Part shown: positions 42,568 to 51,460 of the stretch, piece by piece
Layout of the letters: each line of letters begins with the position of its first letter
How positions within the stretch are numbered: the stretch's first letter is position 1
From: an uncultured Aquimarina sp.
GTDB taxonomy: Bacteria; Bacteroidota; Bacteroidia; Flavobacteriales; Flavobacteriaceae
Assembly (NCBI RefSeq): GCF_947500065.1
Contig: NZ_CANMQT010000015.1
Location: forward strand, 62,001 to 126,000
Direction: 5' to 3'
Length of the DNA: 64,000 bases
Translations under genes and position numbers: made by a program
The notes under the pieces: generated by a model
Databases searched by the model: none
Seen by the model: only the letters and a program-made list of their open reading frames with translations
What the model was told of the DNA's origin: nothing

Positions 42568-45500
42568 TTAATTATGTCCTAAGTGACATCCACAGCCAGG
42601 TTTCATAAAACTTTGTGATGCTTCATGCCAAGGAAATGCTGTGTTAGATTTGGTATTCTCCCACCAAAACTTGGTTCTTTCTTTAGAAGTATTACCAATT
42701 TCATTCATAGTATCCGTATCATATAATCGACCATTAACCATCGTATACTTTACCGTTTCTGTATTTCTTATATTATCTAATGGATTTTTATCAAGTACAA
42801 TCAAGTCTGCTAATTTTCCTTCTTTAAGAGAGCCAATATCGTTTCCGGCTCCAATATAATTTGCACCATTTATTGTAGCTGCTTGTAATGCCTGCATATT
42901 GGTCATACCACCTTGATGTAACATCCATAACTCCCAATGAGCACCAAGACCTTGCAATTGACCGTGTGCTCCAAGATTCACTTTAACGCCTTCATTGGTT
43001 AATTTTGTGGCAGTTTTAGAAACCAAAATATGTCCATTCTCATATTCTTCATCAGGAACCATGGTTCTATGACGTGAACGTGCATCCACAATACTTCTAG
43101 GAGTGTATTTTAGTAATTTTTCATTTTCCCAAACATTATCTTTTTGGTAGAAAAAATATTCGCCATTCATCCCTCCATAGTTTACAATTAGCGTAGGAGT
43201 GTACCCTGTTTTACTAGTTTTCCATAATTCATATACATCTTTATACACTGGAGCCACAGGAATATTATGTTCAACTCCTGTATGTCCATCCATAATCATA
43301 GACATGTTATGATAAAAAGTGGAACCACCTTCAGGAACTACATTAATTTCTAATTCTCGGGCAGCTTGCATTACCTGTTGTCTTTGATCTCTTCGAGGTT
43401 GATTATAGCTTTTTACAGATTTTGCACCAAAGGCTTTTGTTCTCCGAATAGAAGATCTGGCATCTTCCAGGTTATTTACTACAGCTTTAAAATCTCCATC
43501 AGCTCCGTATAATATAAAACCAGTAGAGTAGAGGCGTGGCCCAACCATTTTTCCGCTTTTTATTAGTTCTGAAATACTAAATACGGTTTCAGTATTAGCG
43601 GATGGATCATGTGCTGTGGTAACTCCGAATGCTAGATTGGCATACAATTGCCAATGTTTCTGAGTCGTTAATCCATATCTGAATGCTCCTACGTGTGCGT
43701 GTGCATCAACAATACCAGGCATAATTGTTTTTCCTTTTACATCGAATACTTTTACATCGCTAGAAATGCTTATTTCACTTGTTTTTCCTATTTTTTCAAT
43801 AGTATTTCCATTAATAATGATCGTTCCCTCTTCAATAACTTGATCACCTTCCATGGTTATAATACGTGCATTTGTAAAAGCAATTTTTCCTGATGGAGCA
43901 TCGGTTTTTACAACTAAATCAATAGAAACACCTTTAGAAACAACTTCTCCTACTTTTTCAGGAGAGTTGGGTAAGAAAGTGAATCTGTCTTTGATTTCAT
44001 TCGAAAAATATTCATCACCTAATGTCCAGAATACTTTTTTACTATCCTTAGACCAGTGTAGATTAATCCCAGCATCTTTGGATATCTGGGACACAGGAAT
44101 AAATGTAGATTTATTATCCAGATCGATTTCTTTTCCGTTGATAACTAACGGAGCGATATAGGCTTTATGCAGATGAGTAAAAGCAATCCATTGATTATCT
44201 GGGCTTGGCACTAATCTATTTGCGTATTTTGATTTTACATGTGTTTTTTTGTCCTTTCCATTAAGGTCAACAGATTTTAACTCTTTAGTAAGGTTACCAA
44301 AATAAGTTCCTCCTGTTTGATAAAAGATACGTTTTCCATCTTTAGTAAAAGTAGGATATGCTCCTTCTTGTGAAATCAATTTTGCATTCGCTCCTGAAGC
44401 AGACATTGTATAAATCCCGGTTTTTTTACCGAAACTTCTTCCCTGATCATTATTTCCTCCTTCTTTTCTGTAGGTAATTAGACTACTAGAAGAATTGTAT
44501 GCCGGAGTTCTATAGATTCCTTTTTCTGAAGTCAATATAGTAGGAGTTCCACCTATAGCGGGTATTTTACAAACAGCCCCTAGTTTTTCATCATTCCAGG
44601 TAACATATACTATATGTTGACCGTCTGGAGAGAAGTTTGGCTCGAACTCAAAATCAGATTTTTGTGTGGTTAGACGTTGAGGTTTTCCTTTTGGTAATTT
44701 TTTACTCCAAAGATGTCCAAGAGCACTAAAAACTATCGTTTTTCCATCAGGAGAAGTAACTGCATGACGAATTACTTTAGAAGTAAATTCTTTTGGAGCT
44801 ACAGCTGAATCAAAATGAACGGTTTCTGCAATTTTTAAAGTAGCATCAACATTAAAAGGGATATTGGTTACCTGAGAATTTTCAACATTAATTTTATGGA
44901 TCTTTCCTGCTGACCAGAATACGATTTCTTGATTATTAGGCATCCAACTAAAATTTGGATATACCCCAAAGATTGCCCAAGCTTCTTGTTGATCCTTATT
45001 TAACTGATCATAGATCGGCCATTCTTCGCCTGTTTCCAGATCGTGGATATATAAGACGGTTTTGGTTCGTATTCTTTTTACAAAGGCTAGTTTTTTACCA
45101 TCTCTGGATACTTGTGGTCTTGCAGCTCCTCCAGGTCCTCCGGTAATAGTTGTGTTTTTTCCTGTTTCGAAATCATATCTTTTAATAACATAGATTTGTT
45201 TATTAGGATCCTTATTGTATTGAAAGAATCCTCCTGAATACATATCCTCACTATAGTACATATATTTTCCGTCGGGAGAGATACTAGGTTCGTTTACATC
45301 TTGTTGATCATTTTTTCTTTTGGTGAGTTGTAATCCAGAACCTCCTGTAATATGAAATTGCCACATTTCTCCTGCTCCCAATGAACGCTGAGATGTGAAA
45401 TGTTTTCTGGCAATTAAATAATTACTATCTGGCATCCAGGCTGCATTATTAAGTAACCTGAATTTTTCTTTGGTAATTTGTTTGGCGTCAGTACCATTAG

Positions 45501-45864
45501 TATTCATAACCCAAATATTATCTCCACCACCAGCATCACTGGTAAAAGATATTTTACTGCCATCAGGACTAAAACGAGGTTGTACTTCAAATGGGATTCC
45601 AGTGCGTAAAACTTTTGCTTTTCCTCCAGAAATAGGAATGCTGTAAATATCTCCCATAAGATCGAAAACTATTGTTTTTCCATCGGGGCTGACATCCAGA
45701 TTCATCCAGGTACCTTCGTCGGTAGTGAATGTGTGATCTTTATAATTAAATGCTCCTTTAGGATTAGAAACATCCCATTTCTCTTCTTTTTTGTCTTTCT
45801 GTGCTTGGGAATTGAATACTAGGAATACTCCTAGGAATAGGGTAGTGATAATGTGTTTGTGCAT
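42568..45864 (-). CDS. Exported TolB-propeller/amidohydrolase fusion
   Basis: A 1098-residue protein with a signal peptide (ending FNSQAQ). Residues 40-660 are two tandem sets of PD40/TolB-type propeller repeats (many of the form SPDGKxIxF, e.g. VSPDGKTIVFDLM, FSPDGSKISFTSD, TSPDGKTIVFSAL). From about 675 an amidohydrolase follows, with metal-site motif DAHAHVG (about 720), then SYNQPRRDQ, GHTGVEHNIP, HGQLQGLGAH and LADLIVLDKNPLDN. It ends in a Cys/His tail KPGCGCHLGHN. This domain order is known in exported Bacteroidota amidohydrolases related to prolidases. It is the first gene of the cluster running to 35101 and probably sets its expression. Confidence 0.9.
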   Translation of the reverse strand: MHKHIITTLFLGVFLVFNSQAQKDKKEEKWDVSNPKGAFNYKDHTFTTDEGTWMNLDVSPDGKTIVFDLMGDIYSIPISGGKAKVLRTGIPFEVQPRFSPDGSKISFTSDAGGGDNIWVMNTNGTDAKQITKEKFRLLNNAAWMPDSNYLIARKHFTSQRSLGAGEMWQFHITGGSGLQLTKRKNDQQDVNEPSISPDGKYMYYSEDMYSGGFFQYNKDPNKQIYVIKRYDFETGKNTTITGGPGGAARPQVSRDGKKLAFVKRIRTKTVLYIHDLETGEEWPIYDQLNKDQQEAWAIFGVYPNFSWMPNNQEIVFWSAGKIHKINVENSQVTNIPFNVDATLKIAETVHFDSAVAPKEFTSKVIRHAVTSPDGKTIVFSALGHLWSKKLPKGKPQRLTTQKSDFEFEPNFSPDGQHIVYVTWNDEKLGAVCKIPAIGGTPTILTSEKGIYRTPAYNSSSSLITYRKEGGNNDQGRSFGKKTGIYTMSASGANAKLISQEGAYPTFTKDGKRIFYQTGGTYFGNLTKELKSVDLNGKDKKTHVKSKYANRLVPSPDNQWIAFTHLHKAYIAPLVINGKEIDLDNKSTFIPVSQISKDAGINLHWSKDSKKVFWTLGDEYFSNEIKDRFTFLPNSPEKVGEVVSKGVSIDLVVKTDAPSGKIAFTNARIITMEGDQVIEEGTIIINGNTIEKIGKTSEISISSDVKVFDVKGKTIMPGIVDAHAHVGAFRYGLTTQKHWQLYANLAFGVTTAHDPSANTETVFSISELIKSGKMVGPRLYSTGFILYGADGDFKAVVNNLEDARSSIRRTKAFGAKSVKSYNQPRRDQRQQVMQAARELEINVVPEGGSTFYHNMSMIMDGHTGVEHNIPVAPVYKDVYELWKTSKTGYTPTLIVNYGGMNGEYFFYQKDNVWENEKLLKYTPRSIVDARSRHRTMVPDEEYENGHILVSKTATKLTNEGVKVNLGAHGQLQGLGAHWELWMLHQGGMTNMQALQAATINGANYIGAGNDIGSLKEGKLADLIVLDKNPLDNIRNTETVKYTMVNGRLYDTDTMNEIGNTSKERTKFWWENTKSNTAFPWHEASQSFMKPGCGCHLGHN

Positions 45865-45974
45865 GATATTCGATTTATCTAAACCGAAAATACTGAATTC
45901 GAGAACAAAATATCTTAAAGTGTTGTTAATGGAAACTTATAACGGATGTAACAAGTAATAATTTATAATAGATT

Positions 45975-46553
45975 TTACCTACCACCATCTCTAGTCTTGA
46001 TATTAGCTTTACATAATCGTATGATTTCTATAATTCTTTTATCTCTTGTTTCTTGTCGCTTGGCTTGATTAAGCCAGTAAAGATAATTTTTCCGATAACT
46101 TGGACTAAATCCTTGATAGTTGGTAAAGGCTTCTTTATTAGTATCAAAAGCTTTCTGTAGATCCTCAGGAATCACACCATTCTCTACATTGTCTAAAGCG
46201 GTCCATGACCCATTTTCTTTTGCAATGTCAATTGATTTTAATCCGTTTTGATGCATTAAATCATCTTTAATAAGATCAATGATATATGTTTTATTTAGTT
46301 TACTCCACACGCTTTTGGGCTTGCGTGGACAGAAATATTGCCTCCTTCGTTCGCTATCTAGCTTTTTTACAGTAGAATCAATCCATCCATAACAAAGTGC
46401 CACTTTAACTGCTTCTTCCCAACGCATACTTGGTTGTTTGCTTTCTACTTTATAAAAAATTAAATAGATACCATCACTAACTGAGTGATTTTCGTGAAGC
46501 CAAAGACGCCATTCTTTATCGTTCTTGAAATATAATTCGGGTTTAGTGGTCAT
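45975..46553 (-). CDS. YdeI/OmpD-associated family protein
   Basis: A 192-residue cytoplasmic protein. Recognisable phrases are LYFKNDKEWRLWLHENH, EEAVKVALCYGWIDSTVKKLD, FCPRKPKSVWSKLNK and the C-terminal GFSPSYRKNYLYWLNQAKRQETRDKRI. These define the YdeI/OmpD-associated (DUF1905-related) family, whose biochemical role is unknown; some members are linked to peptide resistance. A standalone gene. Confidence 0.9.
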   Translation of the reverse strand: MTTKPELYFKNDKEWRLWLHENHSVSDGIYLIFYKVESKQPSMRWEEAVKVALCYGWIDSTVKKLDSERRRQYFCPRKPKSVWSKLNKTYIIDLIKDDLMHQNGLKSIDIAKENGSWTALDNVENGVIPEDLQKAFDTNKEAFTNYQGFSPSYRKNYLYWLNQAKRQETRDKRIIEIIRLCKANIKTRDGGR

Positions 46554-46611
46554 GCAAATAGTTTGAATACGTATTGAATGATCAAGGTACTAATTTTTAG
46601 TAAAATAAATG

Positions 46612-46645
46612 ACCCGTTATACCTTCCTAAGAATATATAACGGGT
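46612..46645 (-). terminator. Terminator hairpin for the lipoprotein gene 46673-47542
   Basis: ACCCGTTATA (46612-46621) and TATAACGGGT (46636-46645) form a perfect 10-bp stem with a 14-base loop. In the minus direction it is 27 bases after the stop and is followed by a T-rich stretch (CATTTATTTT). Confidence 0.75.
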
Positions 46646-46672
46646 TTCAATTATTTTGTGTAATATGGTTTA

Positions 46673-47542
46673 CTAGTAGAATCTAGTGTAGGCTCTAAAA
46701 GAACCACTGTTTGTTGGTCTTGTTCTTTTTACTTGTCGTTCTGTATTGGTAGATGTATAGTAGTAGTAGTACCAGTATCCATTTGGTAAGTCAACCTGAT
46801 ATTTTAGTACCCATTTCCAATCACTAAAAGGCCAGGAAGCTGTATTCTCCCACGCATAGAACTGTAATCTGGTTAATCCACATACTACATTTGTACGGGT
46901 ATAGGTATCATCAAGTTCTTTCCAATCTCCACCATAAATAGAGCTTCTTGTTAAAGAATACCATAATCCGTTATCACAATAACGAATATCTGTAGGAGTA
47001 GATACAACAGGAACGCCACCACAGTATATATTTCTGAAGTCAGTAGAACCGATATCGTAACAAGCTTTTTCAGTTGAAATATCCGTATAATTTGGATCTT
47101 TGATTTCTAATAAAACATCACTTTTTTCAACATTCCTGCCAGATTGCTGTAACTCAGAATCTTTGGCTGTTTTTGAAATGCGTTCAGGAATGGATACAGA
47201 AGATGCTGTCAAAGAAACAAACAAGTTGAATGGTGATTGATCTATGCTATGTAGACTTTCTTCAGCATTTTTAGCAGCATCTCCATATAACGTTTCTGCT
47301 ACAATCATCTCTTCTTCATCACCTACTGCTATAAAATGATATTCATGCCCATCTTTTTGAATTTTTGCAACTTCGAAAGAAGTTTGATTTAGTTCATTCA
47401 CATATTTAGCATTTTTAGTTGGAGTTTCTTGTAACTCTTGTAGCTGTTCATCTGGTAGCTCTTCTTCATGGGTATCACATGCTACAAATACTACTCCAAG
47501 AGTCATAGCGATGGCCAGTGTTTTAAAAATTGATTTTTTCAT
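46673..47542 (-). CDS. Orphan lipoprotein with aromatic-rich C-terminal domain
   Basis: A 289-residue protein with a lipobox (VVFVAC, C22) followed by an acidic, Gln-rich linker. Residues 45-125 look like a small domain, with FEVAKIQKDGHEYHFIAVGD. The C-terminal 130 residues contain cysteines at about 161, 173, 188 and 217 and a strikingly tyrosine/tryptophan-rich end (NGYWYYYYYTSTNTERQ, then FRAYTRFY). I do not recognise the family. It is preceded by a good promoter and followed by a strong terminator, so it is an independent transcript. Confidence 0.65.
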   Translation of the reverse strand: MKKSIFKTLAIAMTLGVVFVACDTHEEELPDEQLQELQETPTKNAKYVNELNQTSFEVAKIQKDGHEYHFIAVGDEEEMIVAETLYGDAAKNAEESLHSIDQSPFNLFVSLTASSVSIPERISKTAKDSELQQSGRNVEKSDVLLEIKDPNYTDISTEKACYDIGSTDFRNIYCGGVPVVSTPTDIRYCDNGLWYSLTRSSIYGGDWKELDDTYTRTNVVCGLTRLQFYAWENTASWPFSDWKWVLKYQVDLPNGYWYYYYYTSTNTERQVKRTRPTNSGSFRAYTRFY

Positions 47543-47608
47543 AATTAAAAGGTTTTAAAAGTATGTAATTAATTTAATTTAGGTATTCCGGAATTACCTT
47601 TCTGGGAA

Positions 47609-47639
47609 CAAAAATATCATGTAATGCACTGTTAATCAA
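47609..47639 (-). promoter_or_regulatory. Promoter for the lipoprotein gene 46673-47542
   Basis: On the minus strand TATTTTTG (47609-47616) matches TAnnTTTG and TTG (47637-47639) lies 20 bases upstream, the spacing expected of Bacteroidota sigma-A promoters. The leader to the ATG at 47542 is about 60 bases. Confidence 0.6.
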
Positions 47640-47946
47640 TAAGTAAAAAACGGTTTCTGTATAGGTTTACAACCGATAATAGTAGGGGCTTTTTCCCTTA
47701 TCTAATCGTTTCGTGTAGTGTAATAGTTATAATCTGAGTTCGATGTAAGAAAATGACCCCAATTGGATTTGTCATAGAAATCGAATTGACGTTTTTTTTA
47801 ACATTTTAGCTTTGTTCGAATTCAGGTTTATATGGAGGTGAAAGATTTTTTGATTGATTCTTGTCTCAAGGAATGGATTTTAAATTAGTTAACGTGACTC
47901 ATTTAAGCTATAAGAAGAGTGAAAATGTTTCCTGGATGTATTGATA
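47640..47946. other. Intergenic region without genes
   Basis: Apart from the promoter just left of it I see nothing coding here. No clear hairpin follows the acetyltransferase stop at 47947. Confidence 0.4.
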
Positions 47947-48471
47947 TTATAACATTAATCTAAAGCCATAAACAGAAAGTTCTGCTTGCTTGAAATCCAA
48001 ATCTTCTGATCTTTTGAACCCTAATTTTTCATACATTTTCCAAGCTATTTGCATAGCTTTAGTAGAATGAATTATTACTTGGTTTTGCTTTTCATTTTTT
48101 GCGAATTCAATACATGTTTTTGTTAGAAGTCTACCTATACCTTTTCCTCTTGCCGCTGGGGCGACAGCCAATAACCTAAAACCAGCTGCATTTTTTTCTT
48201 GGGGAGCAGTTCCTCCAGAGCCATAATATTGCATATCACTAAAATAAACTACACCACCGCCAATTTCACCACCCTCAGAAATAGCAATCAATAATCGGGT
48301 ATTTGGTTTCTCAGTTAAACTTCCAATATTAGCAAGAGTTTTATAATAATTGGGTTGTTCTTCTTGATTAGGAAATCCATCTAGCTGAGAATAGACTTTT
48401 ACCATAAGCTCACCAATTTTGGTAAACTCATCCGGATTTGCATCTCTTACAATATATTGAGAGTTCATCAT
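47947..48471 (-). CDS. GNAT family N-acetyltransferase
   Basis: A 174-residue cytoplasmic enzyme. The acetyl-CoA binding motif A is FRLLAVAPAARGKGIGRLLTKTCIEFA, with the pyrophosphate-binding R/Q-x-x-G-x-G/A as RGKGIG. Motif B is AWKMYEKLGFKRSED. The substrate is unknown. It is 13 bases after the gene at 48485 and is the last of the co-directional run beginning at 51212. Confidence 0.9.
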   Translation of the reverse strand: MMNSQYIVRDANPDEFTKIGELMVKVYSQLDGFPNQEEQPNYYKTLANIGSLTEKPNTRLLIAISEGGEIGGGVVYFSDMQYYGSGGTAPQEKNAAGFRLLAVAPAARGKGIGRLLTKTCIEFAKNEKQNQVIIHSTKAMQIAWKMYEKLGFKRSEDLDFKQAELSVYGFRLML

Positions 48472-48484
48472 ATATTAGATACTA

Positions 48485-48808
48485 TTATTTTGGTTCCAAA
48501 GACATTACATAATCATAGCTTTTATCTAGATAATTGGCCAGAGTATCTAAGTCATCCCACATGCTTTCTGGAATCAGAATATAACCTTTCATCACAGCGC
48601 CATATGATTTATAAATAGTGGTAGGAAATTCAGCTATATATTTTTGTTGTACTTCTTTAGAAAATCGAATTCCAATTTCACAATCTTTATTAAACAAGGA
48701 AAACATATATCCATTAGCAGAAGTATAAGGCATCGTTTTTCCTTTTCTTTGGAATCGGGAGCACTTACTCACTAATTGATCATAGATTTTTAATTTTTCT
48801 TCCCACAT
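48485..48808 (-). CDS. Small protein with TfoX-N-like pattern
   Basis: A 107-residue cytoplasmic protein. FQRKGKTMPYTSANGYMFSLFNKDCEIGIRFSKE followed by KSYGAVMKGYILIPESMWDD resembles the arrangement of TfoX N-terminal-like and YjbR-like small domains (G-K-M-x-y, G-x-M-F, then Y-V-x-V-P). The match is by eye and incomplete. No partner suggests a function. Neighbours are an acetyltransferase and an SRPBCC protein on the same strand. Confidence 0.6.
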   Translation of the reverse strand: MWEEKLKIYDQLVSKCSRFQRKGKTMPYTSANGYMFSLFNKDCEIGIRFSKEVQQKYIAEFPTTIYKSYGAVMKGYILIPESMWDDLDTLANYLDKSYDYVMSLEPK

Positions 48809-48846
48809 GACTAACTTGTATTTATGAATTGAGTACTATTATTCTT

Positions 48847-49344
48847 TTATTGTTTCTCTACAAGAGTTTTAAAATTATTCATCCATTTTTCTGCGGGTTT
48901 TCGATAAGCACTGGGAAACAGAATCGCCATAAGCTTTGGCATAAACCAATTAATTCTGGTATACTCAAATTCATATTCATATCTGGTTTTATGATCATCC
49001 AGAGCAATAAAGGAACATTTCATTGTGTTGTCCATATGAATGTGATGATAATGTGCTTCAAACGTATCAGGAAGACGATTTGCCGTAATCGTTTCTGTCA
49101 ATTCCATATCATGTTTACCGTGTTTATAGTACATTTTAGAAATGGTGCCATCTTGACCTTCTATTCCGCTAACTAGTTCTTTTCGTATAAATCCTTCCTG
49201 AAATTCACCAAGGTATTTAGGATCGGCAAATATTTCTATCACTTTTGATCTAGGTTTATCAATATCTTTAAATCCTTTGAATTTCATGGTGATTTGTATT
49301 AAAAGGTTTTTTAAGTCGTCATCTTTAATTACCAATATACTCAT
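48847..49344 (-). CDS. SRPBCC family protein
   Basis: A 165-residue protein with a Bet v 1-like fold pattern. An early strand ITMKFKGFKDIDKPRSKVIEIFADPKYLGEFQEGF is followed by IEGQDGTISKMYYKH, METITANRLPDTFEAHYHHIHMDNTMKCSF and a C-terminal long helix (AEKWMNNFKTLVEKQ). SRPBCC proteins bind hydrophobic ligands in a deep cavity. The ligand is unknown. It lies 43 bases downstream of the methyltransferase gene. Confidence 0.82.
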   Translation of the reverse strand: MSILVIKDDDLKNLLIQITMKFKGFKDIDKPRSKVIEIFADPKYLGEFQEGFIRKELVSGIEGQDGTISKMYYKHGKHDMELTETITANRLPDTFEAHYHHIHMDNTMKCSFIALDDHKTRYEYEFEYTRINWFMPKLMAILFPSAYRKPAEKWMNNFKTLVEKQ

Positions 49345-49387
49345 TATTCTTTTATTCAGATTGTAAGAATAATCATATTACTATTTG

Positions 49388-50026
49388 CTATCTTATACTT
49401 AGTTTGGCAATAATAATTGTGTGTGTATCCACTGTTCCATCTTTTTTAGGATACTGTTTATGTAGTGTATTGATTATGGAGAATTGATGTTCGACCAGTT
49501 GCTTTTTTAGGAAATCCAGATCATGATAATAGAAATATATTTGATCGCCTGTGCTACCAGTTTGATAGCCAGAATCATCATAGTCACCTTCCACAAAACT
49601 TATATATAGAATCCCCTGATTATTTAATAATCTAATACAATCTTTTATAAAGCTGAAACAATCTGATTTAGATAAATATGGTATATAAAAACCGGTAATA
49701 ATGCCATCGAATGTAGATTTTAGAGTACCGATGTTCCTTCCATCCATTACTTTGAAACTAGCTGAAGGGTTATTTTTTTTGGCTAATGCTATCATATTTG
49801 GAGCAATATCGATTCCAAGAATTTTACTATCAGGTCTTTTGGATAGTATCTGTTTAGTTATATTTCCAGGACCACAACCAAGTTCAAGAATAGATGGATT
49901 TTCCTTAATAAGTTCCTTACAAAATAGAGCATACGTATCATTATACAAATCTAAATCCATAAATACCTCCTCATAAATAGAGGCTATTTTGTTCCAGGTT
50001 TCAAAAGTTGTTTTGTAACGACTCAT
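49388..50026 (-). CDS. Class I SAM-dependent methyltransferase
   Basis: A 212-residue enzyme. Motif I is ILELGCGPGNITKQI (about 46-60), the acidic residue of motif II is in KILGIDIAPNMIALA, and motif III region is FDGIITGFYIPYLSK. It belongs to the small Rossmann-fold methyltransferases acting on small molecules. Substrate unknown. It is followed by the SRPBCC gene and preceded (22 bases) by an orphan membrane protein. Confidence 0.9.
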   Translation of the reverse strand: MSRYKTTFETWNKIASIYEEVFMDLDLYNDTYALFCKELIKENPSILELGCGPGNITKQILSKRPDSKILGIDIAPNMIALAKKNNPSASFKVMDGRNIGTLKSTFDGIITGFYIPYLSKSDCFSFIKDCIRLLNNQGILYISFVEGDYDDSGYQTGSTGDQIYFYYHDLDFLKKQLVEHQFSIINTLHKQYPKKDGTVDTHTIIIAKLSIR

Positions 50027-50048
50027 TAATGGATGGATTTAATAATTT

Positions 50049-51212
50049 TTATTTCTCTCCTTTACTCGTTTTTAGATGTTCTAGATATCTATCTTTAAGT
50101 ACTTCGTGTTCTGGTTTAAAGTCAGTTCTAAATAGCTCATTATATTTTCCAAAAATAGTGGTATCGTTTTTCAGCATATATGCGTATGCTTCATAACCAG
50201 TAATTGTATCCAGTATTTTGATATTGTTTATGTTGATTTTTATTTCATTTTTAGTTAGTGCTGTTTTTTCAGCATTATTTTCGTCTTTAGCCTTTTTATA
50301 CATTACTAAATTAAGGTATATTTTGATCATCTGTGGAGTACCATAATTATGCAATAGTTCTATAGATCGATTACAAGCGAGGTTTACACCATCAGCATAT
50401 ATTTTGTTATGAGAACTATTATATAAATTTAGATTTGCCAAGGCAATATCGGACCAGGTATTTGCTGAAATTTGCAATTTGCTATCATATTCATTAGCTA
50501 GTATATTAACAGATGAATAATCGAGTTTATCATATGCGATTCCAATAATTTTCCCAAAAATATTAGTCTGCTTTTTAGCATCTTTTATTTGTTCAAGGCT
50601 TTTATCAATAATAGATTTTAAGTTTTCTTTGGAATAATTAGATTGTAATTCATTGATCTCGTCCTGAATATCTTTAGTCTCCTCAAGCGCAGCAATTCTA
50701 CGTTCTGTATCCATATTCTCCATGAAAATGCGTTCTAAAAGAATTCTACTCCACAAATAGCTGATAAAAAAACCACCGAAAAAGTAAAAAATAAGCGTTG
50801 AGGCAATGATTGCATATCCTAAGGGCGCATTAGCAAACCCTGATGATAGTTTTTCAGCTAGGCCGCCAATTAACTCAAAAACTTCTTTAGATTCTACTAA
50901 TCCAACACCAACAATTATTTTTGTTAACCAATCTGATAGTTGTTCTAGATTACTATTGGATTTTACACCTTCTGTAATGTTTTCTTGTAATGTTCTCGGG
51001 ATTCCAAAGATGAATCCAATTAAGGCTCCCACAGAAAAACTGGCTAGCATAACCATGGATAATGTGGAGAGTACTTTGGTCCAATGTGGTTCTGAAACTA
51101 TAGAATAGAGTACTAAGAGTATAAAACCAAAAATGAGTAGTGTGCCTGGAATTATAAAACTCCATTTAGCTTCTAATTTTTTTTGTCCAGTTAGTTTTGT
51201 TGGCCCCTTCAT
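50049..51212 (-). CDS. Orphan membrane protein with FGIPR motif and TPR-like C-terminus
   Basis: A 387-residue protein with membrane segments at about 18-38, 49-70 and 133-153. Between them lies a conserved-looking cytoplasmic or hairpin segment containing GFIFGIPRTLQ and NLEQLSDWLTKIIVGVGLVE. The C-terminal 210 residues are helical and repeat-like (DIALANLNLYNSSHNKIYADGVNLA and KIYLNLVMYKKAKDENN), suggesting a TPR-type scaffold. I have seen the FGIPR/NLEQ-DWLTKI signature in uncharacterised bacterial membrane proteins near stress or conflict systems, but I cannot confirm this here. Function unknown. Confidence 0.7.
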   Translation of the reverse strand: MKGPTKLTGQKKLEAKWSFIIPGTLLIFGFILLVLYSIVSEPHWTKVLSTLSMVMLASFSVGALIGFIFGIPRTLQENITEGVKSNSNLEQLSDWLTKIIVGVGLVESKEVFELIGGLAEKLSSGFANAPLGYAIIASTLIFYFFGGFFISYLWSRILLERIFMENMDTERRIAALEETKDIQDEINELQSNYSKENLKSIIDKSLEQIKDAKKQTNIFGKIIGIAYDKLDYSSVNILANEYDSKLQISANTWSDIALANLNLYNSSHNKIYADGVNLACNRSIELLHNYGTPQMIKIYLNLVMYKKAKDENNAEKTALTKNEIKININNIKILDTITGYEAYAYMLKNDTTIFGKYNELFRTDFKPEHEVLKDRYLEHLKTSKGEK

Positions 51213-51460
51213 AATATTACTATTTTATGTGTAAATATTAAGCATCACATATTTTCATAGTGGCAAGCACTAGTATAGTGACATTTATTATTTAGTGTTA
51301 AATAATAAAGGGAAGTTAACCTACGGGTTTTTAAATATAAGAAATTTTTCTCAAAGAAATTGTGGTTAAATGTTTGCTTTAGTGTTGTTTATGTGTTAAA
51401 ATAACAGGGGAGAACATAAACAACACTATAAATTGTAAACCTAAAAAAGAGATGTTATAT

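Noticed and set aside
48829..49176. 115-residue plus-strand frame
   Set aside because: Antisense to the SRPBCC gene, which has a recognisable fold pattern; this frame has none.
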